A stretch of DNA of 64,000 nucleotides. Source: Firmicutes bacterium HGW-Firmicutes-16. GTDB lineage: Bacteria; Bacillota; Clostridia; Oscillospirales; Oscillospiraceae. The position numbers were made by a program, and so were the translations under genes. The stretch's first letter is position 1, and each line of letters opens with the position of its first letter. Positions 43,259-52,645 of the stretch are shown one piece after another. The DNA lies in the NCBI GenBank assembly GCA_002841545.1, contig PGZZ01000006.1, positions 1 to 64,000 of the forward strand. The letters run 5' to 3'. The notes beneath the pieces are model-generated. The model was not told the DNA's origin, did no database searches, and saw only the letters and a program-made list of their open reading frames with translations.

Positions 43259-44722
43259 GTGGAATCAGTTTGGAGTGCATCAGTAGACTTAATGGAACGA
43301 CCCTCATTAAAGGGAGACATCTCGGCGGAAGCCGCGGTAATCGGCGGAGGACTTGCGGGAGTTCTGACAGCGTATTATCTTTCGCAGCGAGGCATTGAGA
43401 CCGTTCTTTTAGAGAGGGACCGTCTGGGCTCCGGTCAGACGAAAAATACGACCGCAAAGGTAACAGCGCAGCATGAGCTTATCTATGACAAGCTCATAAA
43501 GGATGTCGGGATTCATCGAGCGAAGCAGTACGCAGTTGCAAACTCGCAGGCGATTGATGAATACCGCCGTATTATTTCGGATAAGAACATCGATTGTGAT
43601 TTTACCGACTGCTCCGCCTATCTTTATACGACGGAGGACACGATACCGCTGGAGCGAGAGCTTGACGCAGCGCTACAGCTTGGCTTTGAGGCGGAAATTA
43701 CGACACAGACAGAGCTGCCATTTTCCGTTAAGGGTGCGTTGCGGTACGGTGGGCAGGCAAGCTTCAACCCTATGAAATTCCTTGGCGCTGTGTCAGAGAA
43801 GCTCACCGTATATGAGCATACAAAAGTCAAAAAGGTGGAGCAAAACCTTATCACAGCAGATCAAGGAACGGTGAAGGCAAAATATATAGTCTTTGCCACA
43901 CATTTTCCCTTCATTAATATCCCGGGCTATTACTGGGTGAAAATGCATCAGGGACGCAGCTATGTGCTCGCACTGGATAACGCAGCTAGATTTAACGGAA
44001 TCTATCTTGGCATCGATCCGGACGGGCTGTCGTTTCGAAATTACGGCGATTTGACTCTTCTTGGAGGCGGGGGACACCGCACGGGCGAGAACAAGCAGGG
44101 CGGACAATATAAAAAACTGCGTCATGAAGCGAAAAAGCTCTGGCCCGAAAGTCAGGAATTGAGGCATTGGTCAGCACAGGACTGCATGACGCCGGACAGC
44201 GTGCCCTATATCGGCAGGTATTCGCGCTCGCGTCCGGACTGGTATGTCTGCACAGGCTTCGGCAAATGGGGGATGACGAGCTCCATGGTGGCAGCGCAGC
44301 TAATCAGCACTAAAATCGCAGGAGAAAAATTCCCCTGTGCGCCCGTTTTCTCTCCAAAAAGACACACAACGCCGCCTGCCGCAAAATCAATTGGCAAGAA
44401 CGCGCTTAAAGCGGTAAAAGGACTCAGCAAAGATGCGTTTGATTCGCCCAAGGACAATATTAAGGATTTGCCCAACGGTCACGGCGGAGTTGTGGAGTAC
44501 GGCGGTGTAAAGTACGGAGTTTATAAGGACGACGAGGGAAAAAGCTATATTGTGAGTGTCATGTGTCCACACTTGGGCTGCATGCTCGAATGGAATCCCG
44601 ATGAAAAAAGCTGGGACTGTCCCTGTCACGGCTCGCGCTTCGATATATTTGGAAAACTCATCGATAATCCCGCGCAGGAGGATATAAAAAGCTGGACAAG
44701 ACCCTCTGAGGATATGAGCTGA
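43259..44722 (+). CDS. FAD-dependent oxidoreductase fused to a Rieske [2Fe-2S] domain
   Basis: 487 residues from GTG 43259, with GAGGTGA at 43247-43253; another GTG at 43250 overlaps that site. A DAO-type FAD domain (about 20-370) starts with AAVIGGGLAGVLTAYYLSQRGIETVLLERD, and has GSGQTKNTTAKVTAQH and YVCTGFGKWGMTSSM. The C-terminal Rieske domain (about 390-480) has CPHLGC and CPCHGS, which supply the two Cys and two His ligands. Proteins of this build (YhfW-like) pass electrons between flavin and cluster; substrate unknown. Single gene with a strong terminator. Confidence 0.92.
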   Translation: MESVWSASVDLMERPSLKGDISAEAAVIGGGLAGVLTAYYLSQRGIETVLLERDRLGSGQTKNTTAKVTAQHELIYDKLIKDVGIHRAKQYAVANSQAIDEYRRIISDKNIDCDFTDCSAYLYTTEDTIPLERELDAALQLGFEAEITTQTELPFSVKGALRYGGQASFNPMKFLGAVSEKLTVYEHTKVKKVEQNLITADQGTVKAKYIVFATHFPFINIPGYYWVKMHQGRSYVLALDNAARFNGIYLGIDPDGLSFRNYGDLTLLGGGGHRTGENKQGGQYKKLRHEAKKLWPESQELRHWSAQDCMTPDSVPYIGRYSRSRPDWYVCTGFGKWGMTSSMVAAQLISTKIAGEKFPCAPVFSPKRHTTPPAAKSIGKNALKAVKGLSKDAFDSPKDNIKDLPNGHGGVVEYGGVKYGVYKDDEGKSYIVSVMCPHLGCMLEWNPDEKSWDCPCHGSRFDIFGKLIDNPAQEDIKSWTRPSEDMS

Positions 44723-44736
44723 CGGTATTTAATGCG

Positions 44737-44779
44737 ATGACGCTGCGGACCTTAAAAGGTTCGCAGCGTCATTTTTTTG
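44737..44779 (+). terminator. Terminator of the FAD/Rieske gene
   Basis: ATGACGCTGCG (44737-44747) and CGCAGCGTCAT (44762-44772), inner ACCTT/AAGGT, then seven T residues. Confidence 0.92.
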
Positions 44780-44816
44780 CTTGTGATCTGTTATCGCGCC
44801 CAATATGATGAACTCT

Positions 44817-45302
44817 TCAGACATCTCTTGCCATGAGGCATACGGTGAATGGGAGATGCTTAAAAACTTTGATTTCCGTTTCTACAAAACCATAATTCAT
44901 ATACCAGTTCTTAAGTACCTCATTTTCGTTGATAATACCGATAGAGATTCTCTTTCCGCCGCTGCGTCTTACGCATTCAAACACAAAATCTATTATTTCT
45001 CTGCCGTATCCCTTGTGCCGGAACGCAGGGAGCACAGCCAGCTTCTCCATATAGAATGTATCGTCGGCTGCCTTTTCTATTGCGACAAAACCGACAGTGA
45101 CTTTGTCTTCCGTAACGGCAAACATATCGAGCTGCTGGTCATACATTTTGCGTAGCGCGGTAGTATCTATAAATGCGGGGTTTGTGGCGGCGTTTTCTTT
45201 GGTCAGCATCAGGTCATTTGCCACTGTAATAAAAGAATTCCTTATGACCTCAGCGCACTCGTCGAACATTTCTGGCTCAACTTTTTTGAAATCAATGTAC
45301 AT
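44817..45302 (-). CDS. GNAT family N-acetyltransferase
   Basis: 161 residues. Conserved core: VGFVAIEKAADDTFYMEKLAVLPAFRHKGYGREIIDFVFE, with the acetyl-CoA pyrophosphate loop RHKGYG, then NENEVLKNWYMNYGFVE. Acceptor substrate unknown. TTCAGGGAGGTAATAAT precedes the ATG. The neighbouring iron-sulfur gene is on the same strand 21 bases upstream, so this may be the last gene of the PadR/ferredoxin operon. Confidence 0.88.
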   Translation of the reverse strand: MYIDFKKVEPEMFDECAEVIRNSFITVANDLMLTKENAATNPAFIDTTALRKMYDQQLDMFAVTEDKVTVGFVAIEKAADDTFYMEKLAVLPAFRHKGYGREIIDFVFECVRRSGGKRISIGIINENEVLKNWYMNYGFVETEIKVFKHLPFTVCLMARDV

Positions 45303-45323
45303 ATTATTACCTCCCTGAAGTTT

Positions 45324-46028
45324 TCAGCGGCTGATACCGCAGCTTATAGCTTTTTTTGGGCAGCCGTCCACGCATTCGAGACACGAGATGCATTCGGTTG
45401 AGTTCAGATTGCCCGCCTTTACCATCTCGGCGACATTCAAGCTCATAGGACAGTTTTTGCTGCACTTCCCGCAGGAGACACAGGCAGCGCTGTCGGCTTT
45501 CAGCCTGAATCTTGGGATGTGCAGAAGGTCTGCAAGCTTTTCGCCTATGACCATGAAGGGAGCCATCCAGCAAAGACTGTGGCACATACCGCGCTTTCCT
45601 GTCACAAGTGAAAGCACATATATTAAGGTCATAACAAAAAAATACATGATTACCATGGGCAAATCGATTCCAACCATATAAAAGAAATCAGTTTTTAACG
45701 GCCAATGACGAACCCACAAATAGACTATGAACGAAAACCAGACGACCCAGATTATGTGCTTAAAAGCGTTTTTCCATTTGCCGTTCCAGCGCTTGTCGTT
45801 GGAAGTAGATACAAAGTCCTGTATTGCGCCGCCGGGACAAAGCCATCCGCAGAAAAGGCGGCTGCCGACAATGGAGGTGAGAAGCAGGAACCCAAAAACT
45901 ACCGAGCTTCCGTTTAATATGCCTACCGATGCCGATGCAATAATTATGTATGGGGACAAAAAGAAGAATAGAAGTGGAAACAAAAGTGCGGAGAAGGTTA
46001 GTATGCCTTTACGAATTTTTTGTCTCAT
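45324..46028 (-). CDS. Membrane 4Fe-4S protein (NapH/YccM-like)
   Basis: 234 residues from ATG 46028, overlapping the PadR stop by four bases. About four to five membrane helices. CGWLCPGGAIQD is the NapH-type motif; MCHSLCWMAPFM is a second Cys pair. Two ferredoxin clusters at the C-terminus: CVSCGKCSKNCPMS and CISCLECVDGCPKKA. The family moves electrons between quinones or flavoproteins and soluble partners. No terminal reductase is nearby, so the partner is unknown. GAGGCGAG precedes the ATG. Confidence 0.9.
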   Translation of the reverse strand: MRQKIRKGILTFSALLFPLLFFFLSPYIIIASASVGILNGSSVVFGFLLLTSIVGSRLFCGWLCPGGAIQDFVSTSNDKRWNGKWKNAFKHIIWVVWFSFIVYLWVRHWPLKTDFFYMVGIDLPMVIMYFFVMTLIYVLSLVTGKRGMCHSLCWMAPFMVIGEKLADLLHIPRFRLKADSAACVSCGKCSKNCPMSLNVAEMVKAGNLNSTECISCLECVDGCPKKAISCGISR

Positions 46029-46588
46029 TGTTTCTCGCCTCTTTCCGTTATGATTCTTTTTGCGTCCAGAGCCCAATCCCTCATCGCTGAGTAAACGTAT
46101 TTTCCGCAAAGGGCGGTCAACTCGTTGAAGGTGTGGTCTTCTCCCTGCGCTTTGAGAACGTGGAATATTTCAATATAGCCGTCCAATTCACTTACTGTCT
46201 TTTCGTTTCTCTCAATAAAATCATCCAGATGCCCGAGCAGGACTTGAGACTGGGTGTTTGTGCCGAAGGAAATCTTGAGTAGAATCTCATACCTTATTTT
46301 TTCCACGTCGGGAGCTTCCGAGAGCCATTTTTCAAGCTCTGCCCTGCCGGCTTCGGTGATGTTATAAACGATTTGCCCCCGACCGTCGCTGGATTCTAAA
46401 ATGTCTGAGCTGACCGCCAAACCTTCGCTGACAAGGGCTTTAAGCGTGGGATAAATTTGCCCGAAGCTTTCCTGCCAGAAATGGCTGTATTCAAACTCAA
46501 TGGATTTTTTAATTGAATATCCCGTTTGCGGGCAATGTGATAAAAGGCCGAGGATTACATACTTTGTTTTTCCTGTGTTTTCTTTCAT
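46025..46588 (-). CDS. PadR family transcriptional regulator
   Basis: 187 residues from ATG 46588, with GGTGGTG before it. N-terminal winged helix (about 5-85): KYVILGLLSHCPQTGYSIKK, FGQIYPTLKALVSEGLA, GRGQIVYNITEAGRAELEKWL. The C-terminal half is a helical Vir_act_alpha_C-like dimerisation domain. First gene of an operon with the membrane ferredoxin. Two 19-base palindromes just upstream (46598-46640) are its likely autoregulatory sites. Confidence 0.92.
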   Translation of the reverse strand: MKENTGKTKYVILGLLSHCPQTGYSIKKSIEFEYSHFWQESFGQIYPTLKALVSEGLAVSSDILESSDGRGQIVYNITEAGRAELEKWLSEAPDVEKIRYEILLKISFGTNTQSQVLLGHLDDFIERNEKTVSELDGYIEIFHVLKAQGEDHTFNELTALCGKYVYSAMRDWALDAKRIITERGEKQ

Positions 46589-46597
46589 AGCACCACC

Positions 46598-46640
46598 ATG
46601 TATCATTAAGATACATGGATAATATATCATAAAGATATAT
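46598..46640 (-). promoter_or_regulatory. Two tandem PadR-type operators
   Basis: ATGTATC-ATTAA-GATACAT (46598-46616) and ATATATC-ATAAA-GATATAT (46622-46640). The two palindromes share the plan AT[GA]TATC-N5-GATA[CT]AT and have centres 24 bases apart, just upstream of the PadR gene. Confidence 0.85.
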
Positions 46641-46716
46641 ATGTCAAGCTAAAAATAGCAGATAAGCTAAATATAATATTTTGCTTATCTGCTATAAAAG
46701 ATATTTTATGTGTATC

Positions 46717-47109
46717 TCAGACGTTGATTTTAAAACCCAAGTCAACTTCACTCGCAGGCTTGCCGCCGGAAACGCCCCAGTTTTCTAAAGGTGGCTCATT
46801 AATCACTATCAGAATGTCAGTCCCCTTGATAGAAAGAGCCTTTTCCAAATTATCGACTATAGCTTTATATAGTTTCTTTTTAGCCTCAAAGCTTCTGCCC
46901 TGAAAAATCGTCAGCTCAATAAAAATGAAATCATCTGATCTGTTTGATGATATTTCGAAATGATCTTTATCAAGCTCATATAGTCTTTGCATTCTATCGT
47001 AGTCAGGAATTTTCAATGCATCCACCAATGCTTGATGTACTCCATCGAGCAACGCCTTTTTATATTCAGGACTTTTTCCTTGTAGCAATTCAATTCTGAC
47101 GAGTGGCAT
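46717..47109 (-). CDS. Tautomerase family protein
   Basis: 130 residues. Pro2, which becomes the N-terminal catalytic proline after Met removal, starts PLVRIELLQG. FIELTIFQGRSFEAKKKLYKAIVDNL forms the second beta-alpha unit, giving the two-repeat 4-oxalocrotonate tautomerase design. ENWGVSGGKPASEVDLG is the conserved end of the Tautomerase_2 group. Substrate unknown. GGAGGAAATT precedes the ATG. Located 31 bases after the PhzF-like gene on the same strand. Confidence 0.88.
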   Translation of the reverse strand: MPLVRIELLQGKSPEYKKALLDGVHQALVDALKIPDYDRMQRLYELDKDHFEISSNRSDDFIFIELTIFQGRSFEAKKKLYKAIVDNLEKALSIKGTDILIVINEPPLENWGVSGGKPASEVDLGFKINV

Positions 47110-47140
47110 AATTTCCTCCTTGATTTAATACGTTCTGCTT

Positions 47141-48022
47141 TTATAAATAATATTCGCCTTGAATACGAGTAGTTGCACTTCCTCCGAATATAACCTTGTT
47201 ATCATTAAGTGATAATCTTACAGTATTGAATATTCTATCTACCCCGCCTTGCTCGATGGAAATAGCATTTCCGCTCCAAATGCCGTTTTTTAGCATGTAA
47301 TATCCAAATGCACTGTTACCCGAGCCGGTTGCGGGGTCTTCTAAATATCCAAACTTCGGCGCAAAAACTCTTGTGTGTGCGATGCTGTTTTTATCTTTTA
47401 CCTCTAATGAAAAAATTAGAATAATGTCTATTTCGTTATCCACACAGAATTCTTTTATGCTTAGTTCGTCAGGGAAAATATTAATTTCTTCTTCAAGTGT
47501 AGCTATTGGGATAATTAAGGGTCGTAATCCCGCATCAATTATATCAATCGGATAAGTGATGGAAATCGTTTTGCTGTCAATCTGCAAATATTGCGATATA
47601 ATTTGCGAATTTAGAGCCGTACCTAAATGCTTAGGCTGAGGCGCTGAAATGTATATAGCATCTTTCTCTGCAATATCGTTGAAAACTGTTAAGATACCTT
47701 TTTTGTTTGTTTGAATTACTATTTCTTTTTGGCTGAGTAGATTAGGTGTTTCTTTGATAAGGCTATACATACAAGCAATCGTGCCGTGTCCACAAAAATC
47801 TACTTCGCATTCTGACGAAAAGTAAATTAGCATATATTCGAAAGAACCTAATTTGCTGCAAAACACGACCTCGGAAACGAAACCTTTATGTTGCTTAGCA
47901 ATAGTCAGCATTTCCTCATCGGTTAATGTTTGATTATCGTTTAGATAGATACATGCCGCAGGATTACCTAAAGATTTTCCTGACGTAAATGCATCAATTT
48001 TTTTGTAGCAATATCGCTCCAC
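47141..48022 (-). CDS. PhzF family isomerase/epimerase
   Basis: 293 residues, the two-lobed diaminopimelate-epimerase fold. Conserved pieces: KIDAFTSGKSLGNPAAC, the catalytic Glu in FVSEVVFC, CEVDFCGHGTIACMYSL, and VFAPKFGYLEDPATGSGNSAFGYYM. Members isomerise small acids, as PhzF does in phenazine synthesis, but here no phenazine genes are present, so a housekeeping role is likely. AGGCTTAAAGGGTGG precedes the ATG. Followed by the tautomerase, probably one operon. Confidence 0.9.
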   Translation of the reverse strand: MERYCYKKIDAFTSGKSLGNPAACIYLNDNQTLTDEEMLTIAKQHKGFVSEVVFCSKLGSFEYMLIYFSSECEVDFCGHGTIACMYSLIKETPNLLSQKEIVIQTNKKGILTVFNDIAEKDAIYISAPQPKHLGTALNSQIISQYLQIDSKTISITYPIDIIDAGLRPLIIPIATLEEEINIFPDELSIKEFCVDNEIDIILIFSLEVKDKNSIAHTRVFAPKFGYLEDPATGSGNSAFGYYMLKNGIWSGNAISIEQGGVDRIFNTVRLSLNDNKVIFGGSATTRIQGEYYL

Positions 48023-48135
48023 CCTTTAAGCCTCCAAACAATAGATTAGTATCTCCTAGGTTAATTATACTACTGAGTTACTTATACGTCCAGATTGTAT
48101 ATACGCTAATTCTGATTAATATTTAGCATAAAATA

Positions 48136-48189
48136 TTGACAATATCCAATGTTGGATGTATAGTAATGATGTTATCCAACATTGGATAA
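48136..48189 (+). promoter_or_regulatory. PadR promoter with two operators
   Basis: Perfect TTGACA (48136-48141) and TATAGT (48159-48164), spacer 17. ATCCAA-TG-TTGGAT (48144-48157) lies within the spacer. TTATCCAA-CA-TTGGATAA (48172-48189) lies just downstream and overlaps the ribosome binding site region. Both match the third site at 48863. Confidence 0.88.
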
Positions 48190-48202
48190 AGGAGGAGCGC
48201 AT

Positions 48203-48811
48203 TTGGTTCAACTACTTATACTTTATTATCTTAGTTTAAAATCAACACATGGGTACGAGATACAAAAGTTCATACAGCTCAACCACATGGAAGAATGGAA
48301 TAGCATTCAATCCGGCTCAATTTATTACGCTATGAGCAAATTGGAAACAGAGGGGCTTATCAAGCTTGTAGGCAAGGTTGGGGGCAATGAAAAATCCAAA
48401 AAGATTTATGAGATAACCGAAGCAGGACGATATAAGTTATCCGAAATGGCTTTTCATGAGCTTGAAAAACCACTGAGCAATATTTCTTCGGAAAAATTTC
48501 TAATCTACCCAATAATAGCAAATCTAACTAAGCAGGAAATTACTATAACGATTGATAGTCATGTTTCCGACCTTCAAAATAAACTTGTACAAATTAGCGA
48601 ATGGTATGAAAAGAAACAAGGGAAAGTCACAAATATAGAGAAAGCAAGCTTCAAATTGATGAGAGAAACTGTGCAAAACCAAATTGATTGGCATAGGTCG
48701 CTCTTGGACAGTCTTGATGAAACTATTTCAGCGGTTAGCGAAATTACCGCAATTATTAAAATGGTGGACTTTTCAGCTGCTGATGATTGCAAAATGTTTC
48801 ATAATGAATGA
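48203..48811 (+). CDS. PadR family transcriptional regulator
   Basis: 202 residues using TTG 48203, five bases after AAAGGAGGAG; upstream in-frame codons lie inside the operator. N-terminal winged helix (about 1-80): LLILYYLSLKSTHGYEIQKFI, SGSIYYAMSKLETEGLIKLVG, KKIYEITEAGRYKLSE. The C-terminal part is a helical dimerisation domain. Two palindromes in its promoter and one before the next gene suggest it represses both itself and the flavin reductase gene. Confidence 0.9.
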   Translation: MVQLLILYYLSLKSTHGYEIQKFIQLNHMEEWNSIQSGSIYYAMSKLETEGLIKLVGKVGGNEKSKKIYEITEAGRYKLSEMAFHELEKPLSNISSEKFLIYPIIANLTKQEITITIDSHVSDLQNKLVQISEWYEKKQGKVTNIEKASFKLMRETVQNQIDWHRSLLDSLDETISAVSEITAIIKMVDFSAADDCKMFHNE

Positions 48812-48862
48812 AAAATAAAGCAATTCCATACCGCAAAGCGGTATGGAATATTGAAGCAACAG

Positions 48863-48878
48863 TATCCAATGTTGGATA
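48863..48878 (+). promoter_or_regulatory. Third PadR operator, before the flavin reductase gene
   Basis: TATCCAA-TG-TTGGATA, the same plan as the sites at 48144 and 48172, 16 bases before the start codon at 48894 and touching its ribosome binding site. Confidence 0.85.
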
Positions 48879-48893
48879 AGGAAAGGAACAAAA

Positions 48894-49703
48894 ATGAAAA
48901 TAGCAGTTTTGATGGGAAGTCCCCGCAAGAAAGATAGCTACAGCGTCTGCAAAGAGATTGAGAAGCAGTTGAGTTTGTATGGCGATAATATTGAATTCGA
49001 TTATATATTTCTAAATGAATTTAATATTAAGAGTTGCAAGGGATGTTGCCTTTGCTTTCAAAAAAGCGAGAGTGATTGTCCGTGCCGTGAAGATGAATTG
49101 AACAGCATAAAAGAGCGGCTTTTCTCAGCCGCTGGAGTAATTGTGGCAAGTCCTGTCTACGCATATCAAGTTACCGGTCAGCTCAAATGCTTTATCGATA
49201 GAATGTCATATCTGTTTCATAGGCAAGAAATGGTGGGAATCCCAACACTGATCGTTGTTACGACTGATGGCGGTGGCAGCAAGCAAGTATATAGGTATTT
49301 AAAGATGGCTATGTCAGGGTGGGGGATGGATGTTGTTGACAATATTCAAATAGTCTCTCCTTTGTATTTTGAAAACCGTAGCCAGCAAGGAGTATTTGAA
49401 TTTAATGAAAGATATTATAGAAGAATTAACAATAAGCTTATAAAGATTTCAACGAAATTTATTGAGCGCTTGAAATTAGCCGATAGAAAAACACCAACCA
49501 TATATGACATTTTCATGTTCAACTGTCTTAGAAGTAAAACTTATACGTCAAATGCAGATTATGAATATTGGGAGAAAAGAGGCTGGCTTAACAAGGAATA
49601 TTTCTATGAAATAAAACTGAATTTTGTAAAGAGAATATTTGGCAGGTTTATGAAAGTGCTTGTTTGCATGGCAGTCGCACGATACAGAAAGAGAATCAAC
49701 TAA
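48894..49703 (+). CDS. Flavodoxin-like NAD(P)H-dependent oxidoreductase
   Basis: 269 residues. FMN phosphate loop [15 protein letters not shown] at about 8-22, then [23 protein letters not shown], a Cys-rich stretch seen in the NADPH-dependent FMN reductase group with iron-sulfur relatives, and [23 protein letters not shown]. The C-terminal 90 residues are basic and without clear motifs. Probable quinone or xenobiotic reductase. Controlled by the PadR protein upstream, judged from the operator at 48863. GATAAGGAAAGG precedes the ATG. Confidence 0.88.
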   Translation: MKIAVLMGSPRKKDSYSVCKEIEKQLSLYGDNIEFDYIFLNEFNIKSCKGCCLCFQKSESDCPCREDELNSIKERLFSAAGVIVASPVYAYQVTGQLKCFIDRMSYLFHRQEMVGIPTLIVVTTDGGGSKQVYRYLKMAMSGWGMDVVDNIQIVSPLYFENRSQQGVFEFNERYYRRINNKLIKISTKFIERLKLADRKTPTIYDIFMFNCLRSKTYTSNADYEYWEKRGWLNKEYFYEIKLNFVKRIFGRFMKVLVCMAVARYRKRIN

Positions 49704-49783
49704 GCGAAAAACTGATAACAGTATTAACTCTTCAATTCGTATCTTTGCTTCTCCAGGGTATACTAAAGACAGAAGGTGAAAAT

Positions 49784-51823
49784 ATGCAGACAAATAATCG
49801 AACTCCGAATAAATTATCAAACGAAAAATCCCCGTATCTGCTTTCCCATGCATATAACCCCGTTGAATGGTTTCCGTGGAGCGATGAAGCGTTCTCCAAA
49901 GCAAAAGCGGAGGACAAACCCATATTCCTCAGCATCGGATATAGCTGCTGCCACTGGTGTCATGTCATGGCGCACGAGTCCTTCGAGGATGACGAGGTGG
50001 CGGAAAAGCTGAATCGGAGATTTATCTCGGTAAAAGTCGACAGAGAGGAGCGTCCCGACGTGGACGCCGTTTATATGGAGGTCTGTCAGGCGCTTACAGG
50101 CTCGGGCGGCTGGCCCATGACTATCATTATGACGCCGGACAAGAAGCCCTTTTATGCAGCGACCTACCTGCCAAAAAGCTCGCGCCACGGCATGCCGGGG
50201 CTTCTTGAGCTACTGAGCGTCGTTTCGAACAGATGGAATGAGAATCGGGAGGAACTGCTTGAGAGCGGCGAGGAGATTGCGTCTTATATGCAAAGCCGTG
50301 AGTCTGCGGATTCTGGGGAAGGAGCACCCGCAAAGGAGCTAGCGCTTGCCGCGAGAGAAAGCTACTCGCGCAGCTTTGATAAAAAATGGGGAGGTTTCGG
50401 CTCTGCTCCAAAATTTCCGATGGCGCACAACCTAATATTTTTGCTTAGATTATCCGTTCTCGAGAACGATAGTGAAGCGAAGCACATTGCGGAGAGAACG
50501 CTGGAGCAAATGTATCGTGGAGGGATATTCGATCATATCGGCGGCGGCTTTTCGCGATATTCGACCGACCAAAAGTGGCTGATACCGCACTTTGAAAAAA
50601 TGCTCTATGACAACGCTCTGCTAGTCTGGGCCTATACTGAAGCTTTTTTACAGACAAAGCGCCCGTTATATCGAAGCATAGCTCGGAAAACGATAAATTA
50701 CGTCCTCACGGAACTTCGTGATCCCTCCGGCGGTTTCATGTGTGGTCAGGACGCGGACAGCGAGGGTGTTGAAGGAAAGTATTACGCCTTTGCGCTGGCG
50801 GAGATTGAGAATGTACTCGGCAAAGCTGACTCGGAATTGTTTTGCCAGCGCTTTGGGATATCCCAAAGCGGCAATTTCGAAGGAAAAAGTATCCCGAATC
50901 TGCTGAATAACGAAGACTGGGAAACGGAAGACGCTAGAATTGCAGAACTCATTGCTAAACTCTACGATTACCGAATTCACAGGACGAGCCTTAATAAGGA
51001 CGACAAAATACTGACTTCATGGAATGCGCTGATGATAGTGGCACTGGTAAAAGCAGGTTTGATTTTCAAGGATGATGAATATCTTGAAGCCGCCGTCCGA
51101 ACAGGAAAATTCATTTCCGAAAATTTAAAGGGCGGCAACGGTCATCTGAAAATTCGCTGGAAGGAAGGAGAAGCCGCAAGCGAGGGCTTGCTCGATGACT
51201 ATGCGTTTTTTGGACTGGCGCTGCTTTCGCTTTACGAGATTTCTTTTGATGAAACCTATCTTATTGAGGCTACAGAAATTGCCAAAATGATGAACGAGTT
51301 ATTCCTTGATGAGCAAAACGTCGGATATTTCATGTATTCTAGGGATGCGGAACAGCTCATCACAAGACCAAAGCCCACTTATGATGGAGCTATTCCCTCC
51401 GGAAACTCCGCGGCGGCACTTTTGCTCATTAGGCTCGCAAGACTTACTTCTGACGATAAACTAGCAAAGACTGCGGAGAAGCAGCTTGCGTTCGTATCGG
51501 CGGCAGCGAACACTCAACCATCCGCCTATGGACTTTCTCTGATTGCGCTGATGGAGGCGGAATACCCATCGGCGGAGCTTGTATGCGTGTCGGCGGAGAA
51601 CGAAACACCGACTGATCTCAAGGAGTTTATTTCCGACAGACCTTCCGGAAGTCTTTCGGTTTTGCTGAAAACACCAGACAATGCGGAAAAACTTGCAAAA
51701 GCGGCTCCGTTTTCTTCCGAATACCCCATCCCCACAAGCGGAATATTTTATTATCTGTGCCGGGGCAAAACCTGTTTTGAGCCTGTGACTGAACTCAGAA
51801 AAGTGCTAGAGATGCTTTCATAA
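49784..51823 (+). CDS. Thioredoxin-domain/DUF255 protein (YyaL, SPATA20 family)
   Basis: 679 residues from ATG 49784, preceded by AGAAGGTG. N-terminal thioredoxin-like domain (about 10-165) with [45 protein letters not shown] and [13 protein letters not shown]. The remainder is an alpha/alpha barrel (about 190-560): [68 protein letters not shown]. The family is widespread but its reaction is not settled. Not obviously in an operon with the reductase gene, which ends 80 bases upstream. Confidence 0.92.
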   Translation: MQTNNRTPNKLSNEKSPYLLSHAYNPVEWFPWSDEAFSKAKAEDKPIFLSIGYSCCHWCHVMAHESFEDDEVAEKLNRRFISVKVDREERPDVDAVYMEVCQALTGSGGWPMTIIMTPDKKPFYAATYLPKSSRHGMPGLLELLSVVSNRWNENREELLESGEEIASYMQSRESADSGEGAPAKELALAARESYSRSFDKKWGGFGSAPKFPMAHNLIFLLRLSVLENDSEAKHIAERTLEQMYRGGIFDHIGGGFSRYSTDQKWLIPHFEKMLYDNALLVWAYTEAFLQTKRPLYRSIARKTINYVLTELRDPSGGFMCGQDADSEGVEGKYYAFALAEIENVLGKADSELFCQRFGISQSGNFEGKSIPNLLNNEDWETEDARIAELIAKLYDYRIHRTSLNKDDKILTSWNALMIVALVKAGLIFKDDEYLEAAVRTGKFISENLKGGNGHLKIRWKEGEAASEGLLDDYAFFGLALLSLYEISFDETYLIEATEIAKMMNELFLDEQNVGYFMYSRDAEQLITRPKPTYDGAIPSGNSAAALLLIRLARLTSDDKLAKTAEKQLAFVSAAANTQPSAYGLSLIALMEAEYPSAELVCVSAENETPTDLKEFISDRPSGSLSVLLKTPDNAEKLAKAAPFSSEYPIPTSGIFYYLCRGKTCFEPVTELRKVLEMLS

Positions 51824-51889
51824 ACGGTAAAAAACTATCAAAAAAAGCGATTATTAAGGACTATACTACTAGTTTCTGAAAAAGCTTAA

Positions 51890-51919
51890 CCCCTCATTAT
51901 ATGTGAGGGGACTTTTTTA
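51890..51919 (+). terminator. Terminator of the YyaL gene
   Basis: CCCCTCA (51890-51896) and TGAGGGG (51904-51910) with AC and six T residues after. The 190 bases that follow to 52111 hold a small hairpin CGTAGG/CCTACG (52051-52068) and no gene. Confidence 0.8.
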
Positions 51920-52111
51920 TGTCATTAAATCGTGACCTTTACGCCGACTTTCACATATGATGTGTTGAGCGCGGCATACGCGCCCATTCAGAATGGCGCG
52001 AATAGTATTCTCTCAAGAGGATATTGGTTTTACGATATACGAAACTACGTAGGGTGAAACCTACGAGATAGATCGAGTAGAAGGAATTTGGTTAAGGAAA
52101 GGAGGGACTCG

Positions 52112-52546
52112 ATGAATTGTGATAGAAATTGCCCAAACTCTTGCGGCATTTGCCTAAGCGTTCTGGCAGCAGTCGTAGTAGCTACAATAGTAGCGCTTCT
52201 GTTTGCATTTGATTTGATTCCGAGTATCGTTACGGTGCTATGGATTTTGTTCGGCTTCGCAGTGCTAATGCTGATTTTCCTGGTGGTGGGGCTATTTGCC
52301 TCGTCACTGGCTTGGCGCTCAATCTTGGGATGCTGCCTTTGCTGCAACGGCGCTGTTCTTCTTGCGGCAATTATTGGCACGATTATTACGACACTGATTG
52401 CACTTTCAATTACGCTCGTTATAACTTCGATATTCGCCATTGTTTTAATTGCTCTTGCGGCATTTTTCGCAGCTTTGTTAATAATAGAGTTCATTCGGCT
52501 GCTTAGTTGCCTTTTGAACGGAGTTTGCTGCCGTTGTGACGACTAA
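52112..52546 (+). CDS. Small Cys-rich membrane protein of unknown function
   Basis: 144 residues from ATG 52112, after AAGGAGGG. Four hydrophobic segments (about 14-34, 40-62, 72-95, 98-128). Cys cluster at the N-terminus (CDRNCPNSCGIC), in the middle loop (GCCLCCNG) and at the C-terminus (CLLNGVCCRCDD), about 13 Cys in all. The three clusters lie near the membrane ends, so metal binding or disulfides are possible. No family recognised. Its own terminator follows at 52592. Confidence 0.7.
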   Translation: MNCDRNCPNSCGICLSVLAAVVVATIVALLFAFDLIPSIVTVLWILFGFAVLMLIFLVVGLFASSLAWRSILGCCLCCNGAVLLAAIIGTIITTLIALSITLVITSIFAIVLIALAAFFAALLIIEFIRLLSCLLNGVCCRCDD

Positions 52547-52591
52547 TTAGAGTCAAGGCTCTTAAAAGATAAAGATTTTTTGATAAGATAA

Positions 52592-52624
52592 AAGGAACTG
52601 CCGCAAGGTTTGCGGCAGTTCCTT
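52592..52624. terminator. Bidirectional terminator
   Basis: AAGGAACTGCCGCAA (52592-52606) and TTGCGGCAGTTCCTT (52610-52624), 15 perfect pairs around GGT, between converging genes. Confidence 0.92.
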
Positions 52625-52645
52625 ATTATGGCGGCGCTTCTTACG

